NCBI GenBank assembly: GCA_947501445.1 | Contig: CANMVS010000026.1 | Span: 1-64,000, forward strand | DNA length: 64,000 bases | Direction of reading: 5' to 3' | Source of the DNA: an uncultured Rhizobiaceae group bacterium | Lineage (GTDB): Bacteria; Pseudomonadota; Alphaproteobacteria; Rhizobiales; Rhizobiaceae | In this document: positions 46,315 to 55,418 of the stretch, piece after piece | Layout of the letters: each line of letters starts with the position of its first letter | Numbering within the stretch: position 1 is the stretch's first letter | Made by a program: the position numbers and the translations under genes | Notes under the pieces: generated by a model | Told to the model about the DNA's origin: nothing | The model's input: only the letters and a program-made list of their open reading frames with translations | Database searches by the model: none

Positions 46315-47025
46315 ATGCAGGCCTCAAATGTTGACCTCGTGATCTTCGACTGTGACGGCGTGTTGATCGATAGTGAGATACTCAGTGCTCAGACGCTGAT
46401 TGATCTGTTGCAGGAACTGGGAATCCACATCGATTTGGCCCATGTGCAACGCTGTTTTCTAGGGCGCAGTTTTCCAACTGTTGCAGGACTTATTCGCGAG
46501 CAGTTTTCCGTAGACCTGCCGCAGGGGTTTGAGCGCGATTACCGCCGCATATTGTTGAAAAAATTCGAAACCGAATTGCAACCAACGCCGGGCATAGAGG
46601 CGGTGTTGAACAATCTTGGGGTGCGCGCCTGTGTTGCGACCAGCAGCAGTCCGGAGCGCGCGTTGCGGTCGTTGGAGCTGGCGGGGCTGGCCGGTTACTT
46701 TGAAGGGCGGGTCTATACGGCCTCGATGGTTGCACGCGGCAAGCCCGCACCGGATCTGTTTTTGCATGTGGCAAGCTGTGAGAAGGTTGCACCCGGTCGT
46801 TGCCTGATCATTGAGGACAGCCTGCCGGGTCTTTCGGCCGCGCAGGCAGCCGATATGGCTGTGTGGCGCTACGTCGGGGCAAGCCATCTGAAAAACAATG
46901 CACAGGCGCTGATTGCCGAAAGTGGGCAAACTGTCCTATTTGAGTGTTGGAGCGCGTTTTTTCCCATGATGCCGTCGCTCCGGCGTGTGCAGGACAAGGT
47001 TGAATTGAATGGCCAGAACCGGTGA
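46315..47025 (+). CDS. HAD-family sugar-phosphate phosphatase
   Basis: A 236-residue HAD hydrolase of the beta-phosphoglucomutase-like subfamily. Motif I is IFDCDGVLIDSE (nucleophile first Asp), motif II ATSSSPERA, motif III Lys in GKPAPD, and motif IV IIEDSLPGL. It overlaps the SorC regulator by 17 bp and precedes the polyol importer. In related Rhizobiales/Rhodobacter polyol operons a HAD hydrolase of this kind is encoded with the importer and may dephosphorylate polyol or sugar phosphates. Confidence 0.85.
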   Translation: MQASNVDLVIFDCDGVLIDSEILSAQTLIDLLQELGIHIDLAHVQRCFLGRSFPTVAGLIREQFSVDLPQGFERDYRRILLKKFETELQPTPGIEAVLNNLGVRACVATSSSPERALRSLELAGLAGYFEGRVYTASMVARGKPAPDLFLHVASCEKVAPGRCLIIEDSLPGLSAAQAADMAVWRYVGASHLKNNAQALIAESGQTVLFECWSAFFPMMPSLRRVQDKVELNGQNR

Positions 47026-47965
47026 CAGTGAGACAAGCCGACTTGATGATGCGGCCCGTGCCGGCTGGCTCTATTATGTTGCCGGCAATACCCAGGATGA
47101 AATCGCCAAAAAACTTGGTGTCTCACGCCAGTCTGCGCAGCGGTTGGTATCGCTGGCGGTTAGCGAACGGCTGATCAAGGTGCGGCTTGATCACCCAATT
47201 GCGCGATGTATGGAGCTGGCAGCGGGCCTCAAGGAACGATTTGGCCTGCTGGGTTGTGAGGTTGTTCCAAGCGATCCGGAAGCACCTGCTTCCAATGTCG
47301 GTATTGCACTGGCCGGTGCAGCCGAGATGGAACGACACCTGAAATCCAATCATCCAAAAATCATTGCCATCGGTACGGGACGTTCGCTGCGCGCCTGTGT
47401 CGAACAGATGCCACCAATGGACTGCCCGCAACATCGCATTGTTTCGCTGCTGGGCAATATGATGTCTGATGGTTCGGCAACGGCGTACAATGTGGTTATT
47501 CGCCTGGCCGAACGCGCCAACGCCCGGCACTTTCCAATGCCCCTGCCTGTACATGCGCGCTCACTGGATGAAAAACGGGTGCTGCACAATCAGGAGCCGG
47601 TGCATAATATTCTTGAGCTGGCGCGGCAGGCGGATGTAACTTTTGTCGGCATTGGCGGACTGAGTGAGGATGCGCCGATCTTTGTTGATGGCTTTTTATC
47701 CCGCGATGACATCCGCACACTGGCCCGCGCTGGTGCCGTGGGTGAGATTACCAGCTGGATTTTCGACAAAAACGGTGCATTGATTGATGGTCTTATCAAC
47801 GATCGCGTTGCCAGTGCACCGCTGCGGCCGGGGCAGGAGAATCCGGTTATCTGCATTGCTGCCGGTGAGGCCAAGGCCAAGGCAATATTGGGTGCCATTC
47901 GCGGTAAATTGATCAATTGGCTGATCACCAATGAATCAACGGCAGAGCATTTGCTCAATGTTTGA
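47009..47965 (+). CDS. SorC-family polyol operon regulator
   Basis: A 318-residue DNA-binding regulator. The N-terminal HTH (ARAGWLYYVAGNTQDEIAKK, then SRQSAQRLVSLA) is followed by a SorC-type sugar-binding domain (about 60-318, GIALAGAAEMERHL, GIGTGRSLRACVEQ). SorC proteins sense sugars or sugar phosphates and control adjacent polyol or sugar operons. It overlaps the HAD gene and lies directly upstream of the sorbitol/mannitol importer promoter. An inverted repeat at its own stop codon could be one of its operators. Confidence 0.9.
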   Translation: MARTGDSETSRLDDAARAGWLYYVAGNTQDEIAKKLGVSRQSAQRLVSLAVSERLIKVRLDHPIARCMELAAGLKERFGLLGCEVVPSDPEAPASNVGIALAGAAEMERHLKSNHPKIIAIGTGRSLRACVEQMPPMDCPQHRIVSLLGNMMSDGSATAYNVVIRLAERANARHFPMPLPVHARSLDEKRVLHNQEPVHNILELARQADVTFVGIGGLSEDAPIFVDGFLSRDDIRTLARAGAVGEITSWIFDKNGALIDGLINDRVASAPLRPGQENPVICIAAGEAKAKAILGAIRGKLINWLITNESTAEHLLNV

Positions 47966-47969
47966 GCAA
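47951..47969. promoter_or_regulatory. Inverted repeat at the end of the SorC gene
   Basis: TTGCTCAA-TGT-TTGAGCAA, perfect over 8 bp, overlaps the SorC stop codon and lies about 85 bp upstream of the importer's -35. Either a SorC operator or a weak terminator; no T-run follows. Confidence 0.45.
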
Positions 47970-48053
47970 TAAGTCAAACTCCTTAATCTATTGATTTAAC
48001 GTGTATTTTCAGCATTCGTGTTGCCGGTGTGCGGTATGTGTGCAACTTTTTTG

Positions 48054-48103
48054 TTGACAGTTTCATGAAATCTGGTGAGTATTTGCCCTATCAACTAGCA
48101 AAT
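48054..48103 (+). promoter_or_regulatory. Promoter and operator of the polyol importer operon
   Basis: TTGACA (48054-48059), a 17-bp spacer and GAGTAT (48077-48082) form a plausible promoter. The inverted repeat ATTTGC (48081-48086) / GCAAAT (48098-48103) covers the expected transcription start, a good place for a repressor. Confidence 0.5.
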
Positions 48104-48127
48104 GCTCAGTGATTTTGGGAGGAATGA

Positions 48128-49438
48128 ATGAAACATCTCACGCGCGCACTTTTGGGTGCGTCCGCCCTGACGCTTGTTGCGACTGCCGTAATGGCGGAAA
48201 AATTGACGATCGCAACTGTCAACAATGGCGACATGGTCCGCATGCAAAAGCTTACGGACGATTTTACTGCGAAAAACCCTGACATCGAACTGGAATGGGT
48301 CACGCTGGAAGAAAATATTCTTCGCCAGCGCGTTACAACTGATATTGCCACCAAGGGTGGCCAGTATGATGTCATGACCATTGGTACCTATGAAGTGCCG
48401 ATCTGGGGAAAACAGGGCTGGCTGCTGTCGCTCAATGATCTGCCGGATTCCTATGACAAGGATGATCTGCTGCCGGCTATTCGTGGCGGATTGACCGTTG
48501 ACGGCGAACTTTATGCCGCGCCCTTTTATGGCGAGAGTTCCATGGTCATGTATCGTACGGACCTGATGGAAAAAGCCGGTCTGGAAATGCCTGATGCACC
48601 CACCTGGGACTTCATTGCCAAGGCTGCACGCGCCATGACCGACAAGGACAATGAAATTTATGGTGTCTGTCTTCGCGGCAAAGCTGGCTGGGGCGAGAAT
48701 GCGGCGTTCCTGACAGCGACGGCCAATTCTTTTGGTGCCAGATGGTTCGACATGGATTGGAAGCCACAATTTGATGGTGATGCCTGGAAAAATACACTGA
48801 ATTTCTACATTGATCTGATGAATGATGCAGGCCCTCCCGGGGCTTCATCCAATGGGTTCAATGAGAATCTGGCGTTGTTCCAGTCTGGTAAATGCGGCAT
48901 GTGGATTGATGCCACGGTGGCAGCATCCTTTGTAACCAACCCCAATGACAGCACCGTTGCTGACAAGGTTGGATTTGCACTGGCGCCTGACAATGGTCTT
49001 GGCAAACGCGGCAATTGGCTTTGGGCCTGGAGCCTGGCAATACCGGCCGGTACACAGAAAGCGGAGGCTGCAAAGAAATTTGTCGATTGGGCCACATCCA
49101 AGGAATATCTTGCGCTAGTTGCCGAAAAAGAAGGCTGGGCCAATGTGCCTCCAGGCACACGTACATCGCTCTATGAAAATCCGGAATATGCCAAAGTGCC
49201 ATTTGCAAAAATGACGCTGGAAAGCATCAACTCGGCAGACCCGAAAAACCCGACGGTTGATCCGGTCCCCTATGTTGGTGTGCAATTTGTGGCTATTCCC
49301 GAGTTTCAGGGTATCGCCACACAGGTTGGTCAGCAGTTCTCTGCAGCATTGGCCGGGACCATCAGTGCTGATGAAGCACTCGCCAATGCCCAGTCACTGA
49401 CTGAGCGTGAAATGAAAAGGGCAGGCTACATCAAGTAG
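48128..49438 (+). CDS. smoE: Polyol ABC transporter substrate-binding protein (SmoE-like)
   Basis: Family 1 extracellular binding protein of 436 residues with a signal peptide ending near residue 22 (ALTLVATAVMA-EK). The overall sequence (LTIATVNNGDMVRMQKLTDDF, TWDFIAKAARAMTDKDN) and the downstream sorbitol and mannitol dehydrogenase genes make a sorbitol/mannitol-binding protein by far the likeliest. A strong ribosome site GGGAGG precedes the ATG. A long perfect hairpin follows the stop codon, as it does after the other binding-protein gene in this window. Confidence 0.87.
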   Translation: MKHLTRALLGASALTLVATAVMAEKLTIATVNNGDMVRMQKLTDDFTAKNPDIELEWVTLEENILRQRVTTDIATKGGQYDVMTIGTYEVPIWGKQGWLLSLNDLPDSYDKDDLLPAIRGGLTVDGELYAAPFYGESSMVMYRTDLMEKAGLEMPDAPTWDFIAKAARAMTDKDNEIYGVCLRGKAGWGENAAFLTATANSFGARWFDMDWKPQFDGDAWKNTLNFYIDLMNDAGPPGASSNGFNENLALFQSGKCGMWIDATVAASFVTNPNDSTVADKVGFALAPDNGLGKRGNWLWAWSLAIPAGTQKAEAAKKFVDWATSKEYLALVAEKEGWANVPPGTRTSLYENPEYAKVPFAKMTLESINSADPKNPTVDPVPYVGVQFVAIPEFQGIATQVGQQFSAALAGTISADEALANAQSLTEREMKRAGYIK

Positions 49439-49450
49439 CACACCTCCCAG

Positions 49451-49486
49451 GAGGGGCTGGTTGCACAAGTCCAGCCCCTCTTGTTT
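49451..49486 (+). terminator. Intercistronic hairpin after smoE
   Basis: GAGGGGCTGG (49451-49460) pairs perfectly with CCAGCCCCTC (49471-49480) across a 10-nt loop and is followed by TTGTTT. Probably a stabilising or partial terminator allowing more binding protein than permease. Confidence 0.8.
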
Positions 49487-49609
49487 CCATCAGCCGCGCG
49501 TCCAATGGACGCAAGACTGCTCACCCGCTTTGGCTATGCGCTTCGATCTGCCGACAAAGGCCTATCGGGGTGCCGCTCCAGAGCCCCGCAACGAACCCGG
49601 TGCAGGATT

Positions 49610-50482
49610 ATGGCTACCACACACTCACGCGTTGCCGCGCGATTAATGCTGTCTCCCGCTGTCCTATTGTTGTTGGCATGGATGATCGTGCCGCTGACGA
49701 TGACAATCTATTTTTCGTTTTTGCGATACAATCTGCTGAGCCCCGGGATTAATGCCTGGGCCGGCTGGAGCAATTACCAATATTTTCTGACAGACCCGGC
49801 CTTCTTCGCGGCATTGACCAATACATTGTTGCTTGTCGTCGGCGTTTTGCTGATCACCGTTATTGGTGGCACGCTGCTGGCGCTGTTGCTTGACCAGCCC
49901 ATCTGGGGACAGGGCGTTGTTCGCATACTGGTGCTTGCACCGTTCTTCGTCATGCCCACGGTTTCTGCGCTGGTGTGGAAAAACATGTTCATGAACCCGG
50001 TCAATGGGCTCTTTGCCTATGCGGCCAAGGCTGTGGGACTGCAGCCGTTTGATTTTTTGGCCCACGCACCTTTGGCGTCAATCATACTGATTGTTGCCTG
50101 GCAATGGCTGCCCTTTGCAGCGCTGATTTTGCTGACCGCCCTGCAATCGATGGATCAGGAACAGATGGAAGCCTCGGAAATTGACGGGGCAGGTCCTTTC
50201 AGCCGCTTTTTCTACCTGGTATTGCCGCATCTTTCGCGGGCGATCACCGTGGTTATCCTCATTCAGACAATTTTTCTTCTGTCGATTTTCGCTGAAATCC
50301 TCGTCACCACCAATGGTGGCCCGGGCTATGCGTCCACCAATATAACCTATCTCGTCTATGCCCAGTCGCTGCTTCAGTTCGACGTGGGAGGCGGATCCGC
50401 CGGCGGCATTATCGCTGTCATTCTGGCCAATATCGTTGCGATTTTCCTGATGCGGATGATCGGCAAGAATCTGGAGGCGTGA
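49610..50482 (+). CDS. smoF: Polyol ABC transporter permease (SmoF-like)
   Basis: Inner-membrane permease of 290 residues with six predicted helices beginning LMLSPAVLLLLAWM. The EAA-type docking loop is ASEIDGAGPFSRFFYLVLP. The start at 49610 follows AGGAT and gives the family length; the open frame continues upstream to 49481 but that stretch is not family-like. It is followed 4 bp later by the second permease. Confidence 0.88.
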   Translation: MATTHSRVAARLMLSPAVLLLLAWMIVPLTMTIYFSFLRYNLLSPGINAWAGWSNYQYFLTDPAFFAALTNTLLLVVGVLLITVIGGTLLALLLDQPIWGQGVVRILVLAPFFVMPTVSALVWKNMFMNPVNGLFAYAAKAVGLQPFDFLAHAPLASIILIVAWQWLPFAALILLTALQSMDQEQMEASEIDGAGPFSRFFYLVLPHLSRAITVVILIQTIFLLSIFAEILVTTNGGPGYASTNITYLVYAQSLLQFDVGGGSAGGIIAVILANIVAIFLMRMIGKNLEA

Positions 50483-50485
50483 ATC

Positions 50486-51316
50486 ATGGCAAGAGCGATA
50501 TCCACCCGACGTCAGATCACAGTCACCATACTGGCCTGGGTAATCGGAATAACAATATTTTTTCCGATCCTGTGGACCATTTTGACGAGTTTCAAAACGG
50601 AGGCAGAGGCGATTGCCTCGCCACCATCCCTGTTCATGTTTGACTGGACCCTGGAAAACTACGGTGAAGTGCAGGAGCGATCCAATTACTTCCGGCACTT
50701 TTCCAATTCGGTCATCATCTCGCTGGGTTCAACCGTTCTGGGTCTGTTGATAGCGATACCGGCAGCATGGTCGATGGCATTTGTACCGGCCAAACGAACC
50801 AAGGACATCTTGATGTGGATGCTCTCCACCAAAATGTTGCCACCGGTTGGCGTGTTGATTCCCATCTATCTGATTTTTCGCGATACCGGCCTGCTGGATA
50901 CGAGAATCGGACTGGTGATTGTACTGACGCTGGTCAATCTGCCGATTATCACCTGGATGCTCTTTACATATTTTCGCGAAATTCCGGGTGAAATACTGGA
51001 AGCAGCCCGCATGGATGGCGCGATGCTTTGGGATGAGATTGTTCATGTGCTGACGCCCATGGCGATACCCGGCATTGCCTCAACGCTGCTATTGAATGTG
51101 ATTCTTGCGTGGAATGAGGCCTTCTGGACGCTCAACCTTACGGCGGCCAAGGCTGCACCACTCACCGCATTCATAGCCAGTTACTCAAGTCCTGAGGGGC
51201 TCTTTTACGCCAAACTTTCTGCCGCATCGACCATGGCAATTGCACCGATCCTGATTTTGGGCTGGTTCAGCCAGAAACAGCTGGTGCGCGGTCTGACATT
51301 CGGCGCAGTGAAATAG
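50486..51316 (+). CDS. smoG: Polyol ABC transporter permease (SmoG-like)
   Basis: Second permease, 276 residues, six helices. The EAA loop is [14 protein letters not shown], and the C-terminus ends in LTFGAVK, typical of MalG-type proteins. It pairs with SmoF to form the transmembrane path of the importer. The next gene, the ATPase, begins 9 bp downstream. Confidence 0.9.
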   Translation: MARAISTRRQITVTILAWVIGITIFFPILWTILTSFKTEAEAIASPPSLFMFDWTLENYGEVQERSNYFRHFSNSVIISLGSTVLGLLIAIPAAWSMAFVPAKRTKDILMWMLSTKMLPPVGVLIPIYLIFRDTGLLDTRIGLVIVLTLVNLPIITWMLFTYFREIPGEILEAARMDGAMLWDEIVHVLTPMAIPGIASTLLLNVILAWNEAFWTLNLTAAKAAPLTAFIASYSSPEGLFYAKLSAASTMAIAPILILGWFSQKQLVRGLTFGAVK

Positions 51317-51324
51317 GATTGATC

Positions 51325-52326
51325 ATGGGAAGCATCAAACTCAACAAGGTCACCAAAAGCTTCGGTAGCACGCAGGTGATCCCGCCCCTCGATCTGGAAA
51401 TTCAGGACGGTGAATTCGTCGTTTTTGTTGGACCATCAGGATGTGGAAAATCAACCCTGCTGCGCCTCATTGCCGGCCTTGAGGATGTCACCAGCGGCAT
51501 GATTGAAATCAATGGTGTTGACGCAACGCAGACACCGCCATCCAAACGCGGCCTGGCAATGGTGTTTCAGTCCTATGCGCTTTACCCGCATATGTCAGTG
51601 CGCAAAAACATCGCCTTTCCGCTGAAGATGGCAAAACTTGCACCCGAAGAACGCGATCAAAAGGTCGAAAATGCAGCTTCTGTATTGAACCTGACGGATT
51701 ATCTTGACCGCAGACCGGGCCAATTGTCCGGTGGTCAACGCCAAAGGGTTGCCATCGGCCGTGCCATTGTGCGCGAGCCGGACGCCTTTTTGTTTGACGA
51801 ACCACTTTCAAACCTGGACGCGGCGCTGCGGGTCAACATGCGGCTGGAGATTTCCGAGCTGCATCAAACGCTGGCAACAACAATGATTTATGTGACCCAT
51901 GACCAGGTGGAAGCCATGACCATGGCGGACAAGATCGTTGTTCTCAATGCAGGCCATATTGCCCAGGTTGGTTCGCCGCTGGAGCTTTATCACAAACCCG
52001 CCAATGTTTTTGTTGCCGGTTTCATCGGCTCGCCAAAAATGAACCTGGTAACCGGTCCTGATGCACAGGCCATGGATGCTCATACGATAGGCGTGCGGCC
52101 GGAACATATTACCATTTCAGAAGGTGGCGGGACCTGGACCGGCAAGGTCGGTGTTTCAGAACATCTGGGCTCTGATACTTTCCTGCGGGTTAATGTCGAC
52201 GGTGTCGGCACGCTGACCGTTCGCGCCAGCGGTGAGGTCGCACTGCGTCACGGAGATAGTGTCTCACTGATACCGGAAGAAGGTAAGGTCCACCGTTTTG
52301 ATGCAGACGGGCTTGCCATGCAATGA
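51325..52326 (+). CDS. smoK: Polyol ABC transporter ATP-binding protein (SmoK-like)
   Basis: ATPase of 333 residues: Walker [12 protein letters not shown], signature LSGGQRQR, Walker B AFLFDEP, H-loop YVTHDQ. The C-terminal OB-type regulatory domain (about 240-333) is shorter than in the ATPase of the other operon. The ATG at 51325 follows AGGATTG; an in-frame TTG at 51319 is less likely. Its TGA overlaps the start of the dehydrogenase gene (ATGA). Confidence 0.9.
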   Translation: MGSIKLNKVTKSFGSTQVIPPLDLEIQDGEFVVFVGPSGCGKSTLLRLIAGLEDVTSGMIEINGVDATQTPPSKRGLAMVFQSYALYPHMSVRKNIAFPLKMAKLAPEERDQKVENAASVLNLTDYLDRRPGQLSGGQRQRVAIGRAIVREPDAFLFDEPLSNLDAALRVNMRLEISELHQTLATTMIYVTHDQVEAMTMADKIVVLNAGHIAQVGSPLELYHKPANVFVAGFIGSPKMNLVTGPDAQAMDAHTIGVRPEHITISEGGGTWTGKVGVSEHLGSDTFLRVNVDGVGTLTVRASGEVALRHGDSVSLIPEEGKVHRFDADGLAMQ

Positions 52327-53096
52327 AGCGACTTGCAGGCAAATCAGCACTTATCACGGGCTCTGCCCGCGGCATCGGCAAGACATTTGCCGAGGCCTAT
52401 GTCCGTGAGGGCGCCCGCGTTGCTATCGCAGACATTGATATCAAGCGCGCCCGCCAAACGGCACTTGAAATAGGATCAGCGGCTATCGCTGTTCAGGTGG
52501 ACGTGCGCGATCAGGGCTCGATTGACCGTTGCGTAGAGGAGGTCTGCTCACGGTTTGGCAGCATTGATATTCTGATCAATAATGCGGCACTTTTTGACCT
52601 CGCGCCCATTACGGAAATAACCAGAGACAGTTACGAACGGCTGTTTGCAATCAATGTGGGCGGTACGCTGTTCATGATGCAGGCTGTCGCCAAAAAGATG
52701 ATTGAGGCCGGACATGGCGGCAAGATTATCAACATGGCCAGCCAGGCCGGGCGGCGCGGGGAAGCATTGGTTGGTGTTTATTGTGCCACCAAGGCTGCCG
52801 TTATCAGTCTGACCCAATCTGCCGGACTGAATCTGATCAGCAGTGGCATCAATGTCAATGCAATCGCACCCGGTGTTGTCGATGGCGAACACTGGGAAGG
52901 TGTTGATGCGCTTTTCGCAAAACATGAGGGCAGGCCGCTTGGCGAAAAACGGCGACTGGTTGGCGAAGCTGTTCCCTATGGGCGCATGGGCACAGCCGAT
53001 GATCTCACCGGCATGGCTGTTTTTCTGGCCAGCAGCGACAGTGATTACGTGGTCGCCCAGACATATAATGTCGATGGCGGGAACTGGATGAGCTGA
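52323..53096 (+). CDS. smoS: Sorbitol dehydrogenase, short-chain type (SmoS-like)
   Basis: SDR enzyme of 257 residues that oxidises a polyol (sorbitol to fructose in SmoS enzymes) with NAD. The cofactor motif is TGSARGIGK, the NNAA motif is ILINNAALF, and the catalytic Ser/Tyr/Lys are in MASQAGRRG and YCATKAA. It overlaps the ATPase gene by 4 bp and precedes mtlK by 2 bp, as in the Rhodobacter and rhizobial polyol operons. Confidence 0.9.
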   Translation: MKRLAGKSALITGSARGIGKTFAEAYVREGARVAIADIDIKRARQTALEIGSAAIAVQVDVRDQGSIDRCVEEVCSRFGSIDILINNAALFDLAPITEITRDSYERLFAINVGGTLFMMQAVAKKMIEAGHGGKIINMASQAGRRGEALVGVYCATKAAVISLTQSAGLNLISSGINVNAIAPGVVDGEHWEGVDALFAKHEGRPLGEKRRLVGEAVPYGRMGTADDLTGMAVFLASSDSDYVVAQTYNVDGGNWMS

Positions 53097-53098
53097 CC

Positions 53099-54610
53099 AT
53101 GACGATCAAATTGAATCAGCGGTCGTTGCCGGCACTGGCACATAATGTTTCCGTACCAACCTATGACCGGTCCCAATTATCGCCGGGTATTGTGCATATT
53201 GGTGTTGGCAATTTTCATCGGGCGCATCAGGCGATGTATCTTCATCGCCTGTTTGAGCTGGGCGAGGATCATGATTGGGCCATAATAGGAGCCGGGATAC
53301 GCCCAACAGATGCTGTGATGCGCGAAAAATTGCGGGAACAGGACTGGATGAGCACCATCATCGAGCTGCAGCCTGACAGTCTGACGGCAAGTGTAACCGG
53401 ATCGATGATCGATTTTCTCGAGGTTAATTCTGACGCAATAACCGAAACATTGGCTCAACCACAAATCCGTATTGTCTCGTTGACAATTACCGAAGGCGGC
53501 TACTTTGTTGATGCGACAACGGGTGGTTTTCAGGCCGGCCATGAGGATATGATTGCGGATTCCCAAAATCCCGTCACGCCAAAAACCGTGTTTGGAATTC
53601 TGCTTGCCGCTCTGACAAAACGTCGCGCTGCCGGACATGCTCCTTTCGCCATTATGTCCTGTGATAATCTGCCGGAAAATGGCATCGTTGCCCATCAGGC
53701 AACGGTAGGATTGGCGGCGATGATATCGACGGACCTGGCCAGCTGGGTGGAGGAAAATGTGGCCTTTCCCAACAGTATGGTGGACTGCATTACGCCTGCC
53801 ACGTCACAGCGTGAAATACAGACGGCTGCGCGGGAGTTTCACATTTCAGATGCATCACCCGTTGCCTGTGAACCGTTCCGTCAGTGGGTTCTGGAGGACA
53901 AGTTCCCGATGGGCCGCCCGGCCCTGGAGAAGGTCGGCGTTGAATTTGTCCGCGATGTGGCCCCCTATGAACTGATGAAACTGCGCATTTTGAATGGTGG
54001 ACATGCAGCCATCGCCTATCCGGCGGCACTCATGGGCATTGACTATGTGCATGAAGCAATGGCTGAGCCATTGATCGTGGGTTTTTTGAACCGGCTGGAG
54101 GAACACGAGATTATTCCCACGGTGCCACCCGTTGATGGTGTGGATTTTGATGCCTATTTTGAAACCGTAAAACAGCGGTTTTCAAATCCGACTGTGGGAG
54201 ACACCATACCGAGATTGTGTCTGGACGGGTCAAACAGGCAGCCGAAATTCATTTTGCCCACGGTTACTGATCGACTTGCTTCGGGCCTGCCCATCGGTGG
54301 GCTGGCGCTGGAAATAGCGCTGTGGTGCCGCTATTGTGCCGGTAGCAACGATGCAGGCGAAAACATCGACATTGTTGACGAACAGTCACAGCAACTAAAG
54401 GCAATGGCGCTGGAGGCGCGGTCGAATCCGGTCGCATTTTTGGCAATGGAAGAGATTTTTGGCGCGCTCGGTCGCCAGGATGTCTTTGTCCATTCGTTCA
54501 CGGCCTCACTGCAATCGCTGTGGAAAAACGGTACGCGCAGAACACTTGCTGCTTTCAATTCCGACATGGACGCGACACCTGCACCAGAACGCCAAGTGCG
54601 ACAGCACTGA
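53099..54610 (+). CDS. mtlK: Mannitol 2-dehydrogenase
   Basis: Long-chain polyol dehydrogenase of 503 residues that oxidises D-mannitol (and D-arabitol) to the ketose with NAD. N-terminal GVGNFHRAHQAMY is the cofactor-region signature. The polyol dehydrogenase core (KLRILNGGHAAIAYPAALMG) carries the catalytic Lys, Asn and His cluster. Length is typical. It is the last gene of the operon, followed by a dispersed repeat. No fructokinase gene is present in the operon, so fructose must be phosphorylated elsewhere. Confidence 0.93.
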   Translation: MTIKLNQRSLPALAHNVSVPTYDRSQLSPGIVHIGVGNFHRAHQAMYLHRLFELGEDHDWAIIGAGIRPTDAVMREKLREQDWMSTIIELQPDSLTASVTGSMIDFLEVNSDAITETLAQPQIRIVSLTITEGGYFVDATTGGFQAGHEDMIADSQNPVTPKTVFGILLAALTKRRAAGHAPFAIMSCDNLPENGIVAHQATVGLAAMISTDLASWVEENVAFPNSMVDCITPATSQREIQTAAREFHISDASPVACEPFRQWVLEDKFPMGRPALEKVGVEFVRDVAPYELMKLRILNGGHAAIAYPAALMGIDYVHEAMAEPLIVGFLNRLEEHEIIPTVPPVDGVDFDAYFETVKQRFSNPTVGDTIPRLCLDGSNRQPKFILPTVTDRLASGLPIGGLALEIALWCRYCAGSNDAGENIDIVDEQSQQLKAMALEARSNPVAFLAMEEIFGALGRQDVFVHSFTASLQSLWKNGTRRTLAAFNSDMDATPAPERQVRQH

Positions 54611-54662
54611 AGTATGGGGCAGCCCCGCAGGCAAATCTAAACAGGACAGGGTCCAAAGCAAC

Positions 54663-54759
54663 CCAGACCGTTTCACGTTTTGTCACAAACGGGACAATGG
54701 TGTCGGCCTTTGATTTTGTTGGTACATTCAGGTTTGCCGATTCCGTCAAAACCTGAATG
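54663..54759 (-). repeat. Dispersed two-hairpin intergenic repeat, copy E
   Basis: Minus-strand copy. One terminal hairpin is CATTCAGGTTT (54725-54735) / AAACCTGAATG (54749-54759), perfect over 11 bp. The core GTACCAACAAAATCAAAGG and the right end TGACAAAACGTGAAACGG are conserved. It lies 52 bp after mtlK. Confidence 0.85.
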
Positions 54760-54884
54760 GTTCTTGTGCCGTTGCGACCGCAACTGTGTCCACCATGCTA
54801 CAGACACCACAATCTTGGCCCGGTACATAGTTGCGCTAAAATCGGGTGCTTTACCTGCATTGGGTGATGCATATGGATGGAAAG

Positions 54885-55418
54885 ATGACACATCAGCTGG
54901 CTCTGTTCACTTTTGGCATATTCAGGGCGCCGTCAGATGACCCGGTGAACGATGGTTTTCATGAACGCAATGACCCGATACTGGAGCTTGTGGACACCGC
55001 GCCAGGGCTTGTTGCGCGCTCAGGTTATGAGGATGAGCCCGGGCCCGACCCATGGGGTGACCAGGTCTATCCGCGTTTTTATGAGGAGAAGGGCGATGGC
55101 TGGTGCCCAGCAACACTCTCGGTATGGCAGGATCTGGAATCGCCCATGGCATTTTCCTATTTTGGATTACATGCCGAGGCGCTGAAACATGCCCGTGAAT
55201 GGTTTCTCACGCCCCAATGGCCACCGCTGGCATTGTGGTGGATTGAGGCTGGCGCCTATCCCGAATGGAGCGACGCGGTTACCCGGCATGAGTTTCTGCA
55301 TGATCATGGTTCCACGCCCTTTGCATTCAACTTCAAACATCCGTTTGATGCGGTTGGTAAACCGGCGCAGATAAACCGGCAACGGGTAAAGGCGATTGTT
55401 GATCTGGTGAGCCCATGA
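54885..55418 (+). CDS. DUF3291-domain protein
   Basis: A 177-residue soluble protein matching the DUF3291 pattern: LALFTFGIF start, a central NDGFHER segment, SVWQDLESPMAFSYFGLH, and WWIEAGAYPEWSDAVTRHEFLHDHG. The family has a ferredoxin-like/monooxygenase-type fold and no known function. Start uncertain: ATGs at 54867, 54873 and 54885 and a GTG at 54846 are all in frame. The last is chosen because the family pattern begins right after it. It lies alone between the mtlK-side repeat and the helicase leader. Confidence 0.72.
   Translation: MTHQLALFTFGIFRAPSDDPVNDGFHERNDPILELVDTAPGLVARSGYEDEPGPDPWGDQVYPRFYEEKGDGWCPATLSVWQDLESPMAFSYFGLHAEALKHAREWFLTPQWPPLALWWIEAGAYPEWSDAVTRHEFLHDHGSTPFAFNFKHPFDAVGKPAQINRQRVKAIVDLVSP

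Noticed and set aside
54670-54712. An ECF41-like promoter (TGTCACA) inside repeat copy E
   Set aside because: The downstream bases after a 16-bp spacer read CGGC instead of CGTC, and the motif belongs to the repeat itself.
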